Below are positions 4,719 to 5,142 of a DNA stretch of 5,142 nt, piece after piece; within the stretch, counting starts at the first letter, position 1, and each line of letters begins with the position of its first letter. A program made the translations under genes and the position numbers. The DNA comes from Anaerolineaceae bacterium UBA3924 (lineage in GTDB: Bacteria > Chloroflexota > Anaerolineae > Anaerolineales > Anaerolineaceae), in the NCBI GenBank assembly GCA_002385985.1, contig DGEO01000020.1, positions 676 to 5,817 of the forward strand, written 5' to 3'. Below the pieces are notes generated by a model. The model was not told the origin of the DNA and ran no database searches. It saw only the letters and a program-made list of their open reading frames with translations.

Positions 4719-5142
4719 TCCTGCCGGAGAAGCGCGATCCCCGCTTGATCACCATACGCCGAGGGGGGACCCTGACCGACGCCGACCACCGCCTGCTGGC
4801 GCTGTGGGCGGCAGCCTGCGCGGAGCACGTGCTGCACCTGTTTGAGGCCGTCCAGCCGGACGACCCGCGGCCCCGCCAGGCGATTGAGATGGTCCGCGCC
4901 TGGGCACGCGGAGAAGCTCGCATGAAGGAATCCCGCAGTGCGGCCGGTCACGCCATGGCCGCCGCCCGGGTGCTGCGCGGCCCGGCGAGAGAGGCTGCCT
5001 TTTCCGCCGGGCAGGCCGCCGCCGTGCCGCACGTCGCGGCGCACGAGCTGGGCGCTGCCGCTTATGCCATCCGGGCCGTGCGCGCCGCCGCGCCGAAGGA
5101 GGAGCGGGACCGGGCGGGCCGGCTGGAATGCCAGTGGCAGCG
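4715..5142 (+). CDS. Imm-5-like putative immunity protein, partial (3' end beyond window)
   Basis: An ATG at 4715 overlaps the preceding stop (ATGA) and opens a frame that stays open for 142 complete codons to the window edge; the last two bases, CG, begin an arginine codon. The translation contains DPRLITIRRGGTLTDADHRL (8-27), LWAAACAEHVLHLFE (30-44), DDPRPRQAIEMVRAWARGE (49-67), GHAMAAAR (78-85) and VAAHELGAAAYAIRAVRAA (107-125). I recognise these as the conserved pattern of the small helical, alanine-rich family annotated 'putative immunity protein' or Imm-5-like. That name comes from predicted links to polymorphic toxins; no function is established to my knowledge, and no toxin gene is visible here. 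The conserved histidines (25, 38, 79, 106, 110) stand out. By recall of relatives about 25-35 residues are missing. A GGGGGAAG (4700-4707) could serve as the ribosome site, along with coupling to the upstream gene. Confidence 0.85.
   Translation, partial: MILPEKRDPRLITIRRGGTLTDADHRLLALWAAACAEHVLHLFEAVQPDDPRPRQAIEMVRAWARGEARMKESRSAAGHAMAAARVLRGPAREAAFSAGQAAAVPHVAAHELGAAAYAIRAVRAAAPKEERDRAGRLECQWQ

Noticed and set aside
4660..5044. Minus-strand open frames opposite the right-edge gene
   Set aside because: The plus strand encodes the recognisable Imm-5-like protein through this interval, coupled to the upstream stop.

Overview
This is a GC-rich bacterial window with five protein-coding genes that I can support, plus the first 428 bases of a sixth-type gene cut off by the right edge counted among those: a major facilitator efflux-type transporter on the minus strand, then on the plus strand a CPBP-family membrane protein, a DUF2200-family protein, two dihydrofolate-reductase-like (RibD C-terminal domain) proteins, and a partial Imm-5-like putative immunity protein. 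That makes six coding sequences in total, one of them partial. The gene styles and GC-rich coding resemble genomes of Chloroflexota (Anaerolineae-like) or similar environmental Gram-positive-type lineages. This is an impression from family recall, not a demonstrated assignment.

Layout. Positions 1-79 lie downstream of the transporter and appear to hold the ribosome binding site and first codon of another minus-strand gene. The transporter occupies 80-1738 (minus). A 337-base divergent intergenic region (1739-2075) carries a strong minus-strand promoter (TTGACA, 16 bases, TACTAT) whose -10 lies inside a near-perfect palindrome, TACTATC-A-GACAGTA. That arrangement is typical of repressor control of an efflux gene. 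The transcribed leader of about 190 bases contains an inverted repeat and a possible nine-codon upstream reading frame. The CPBP gene (2076-2924) reads away from it. The DUF2200 gene (2982-3332) has an extended -10 so close to its ATG that a leaderless mRNA is likely, and a 9-bp hairpin straddles its stop codon.

The three remaining plus-strand genes (3456-4067, 4113-4718 and 4715 to the edge) are close together and probably form an operon. The last two overlap by ATGA. The gene at 4715 stays open to the window edge and is easy to miss because its stop lies outside.

Functionally, the window looks like an ordinary accessory or stress neighbourhood (efflux, membrane protease-like protein, small reductase-like enzymes, conserved hypotheticals). 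I see no mobile element, CRISPR array, tRNA, rRNA or clear new defence system. The points most worth checking are the operator-promoter overlap, the missing arginine in the CPBP motif, the altered glycine motif in the first reductase-like protein, and the coupled immunity-like gene.
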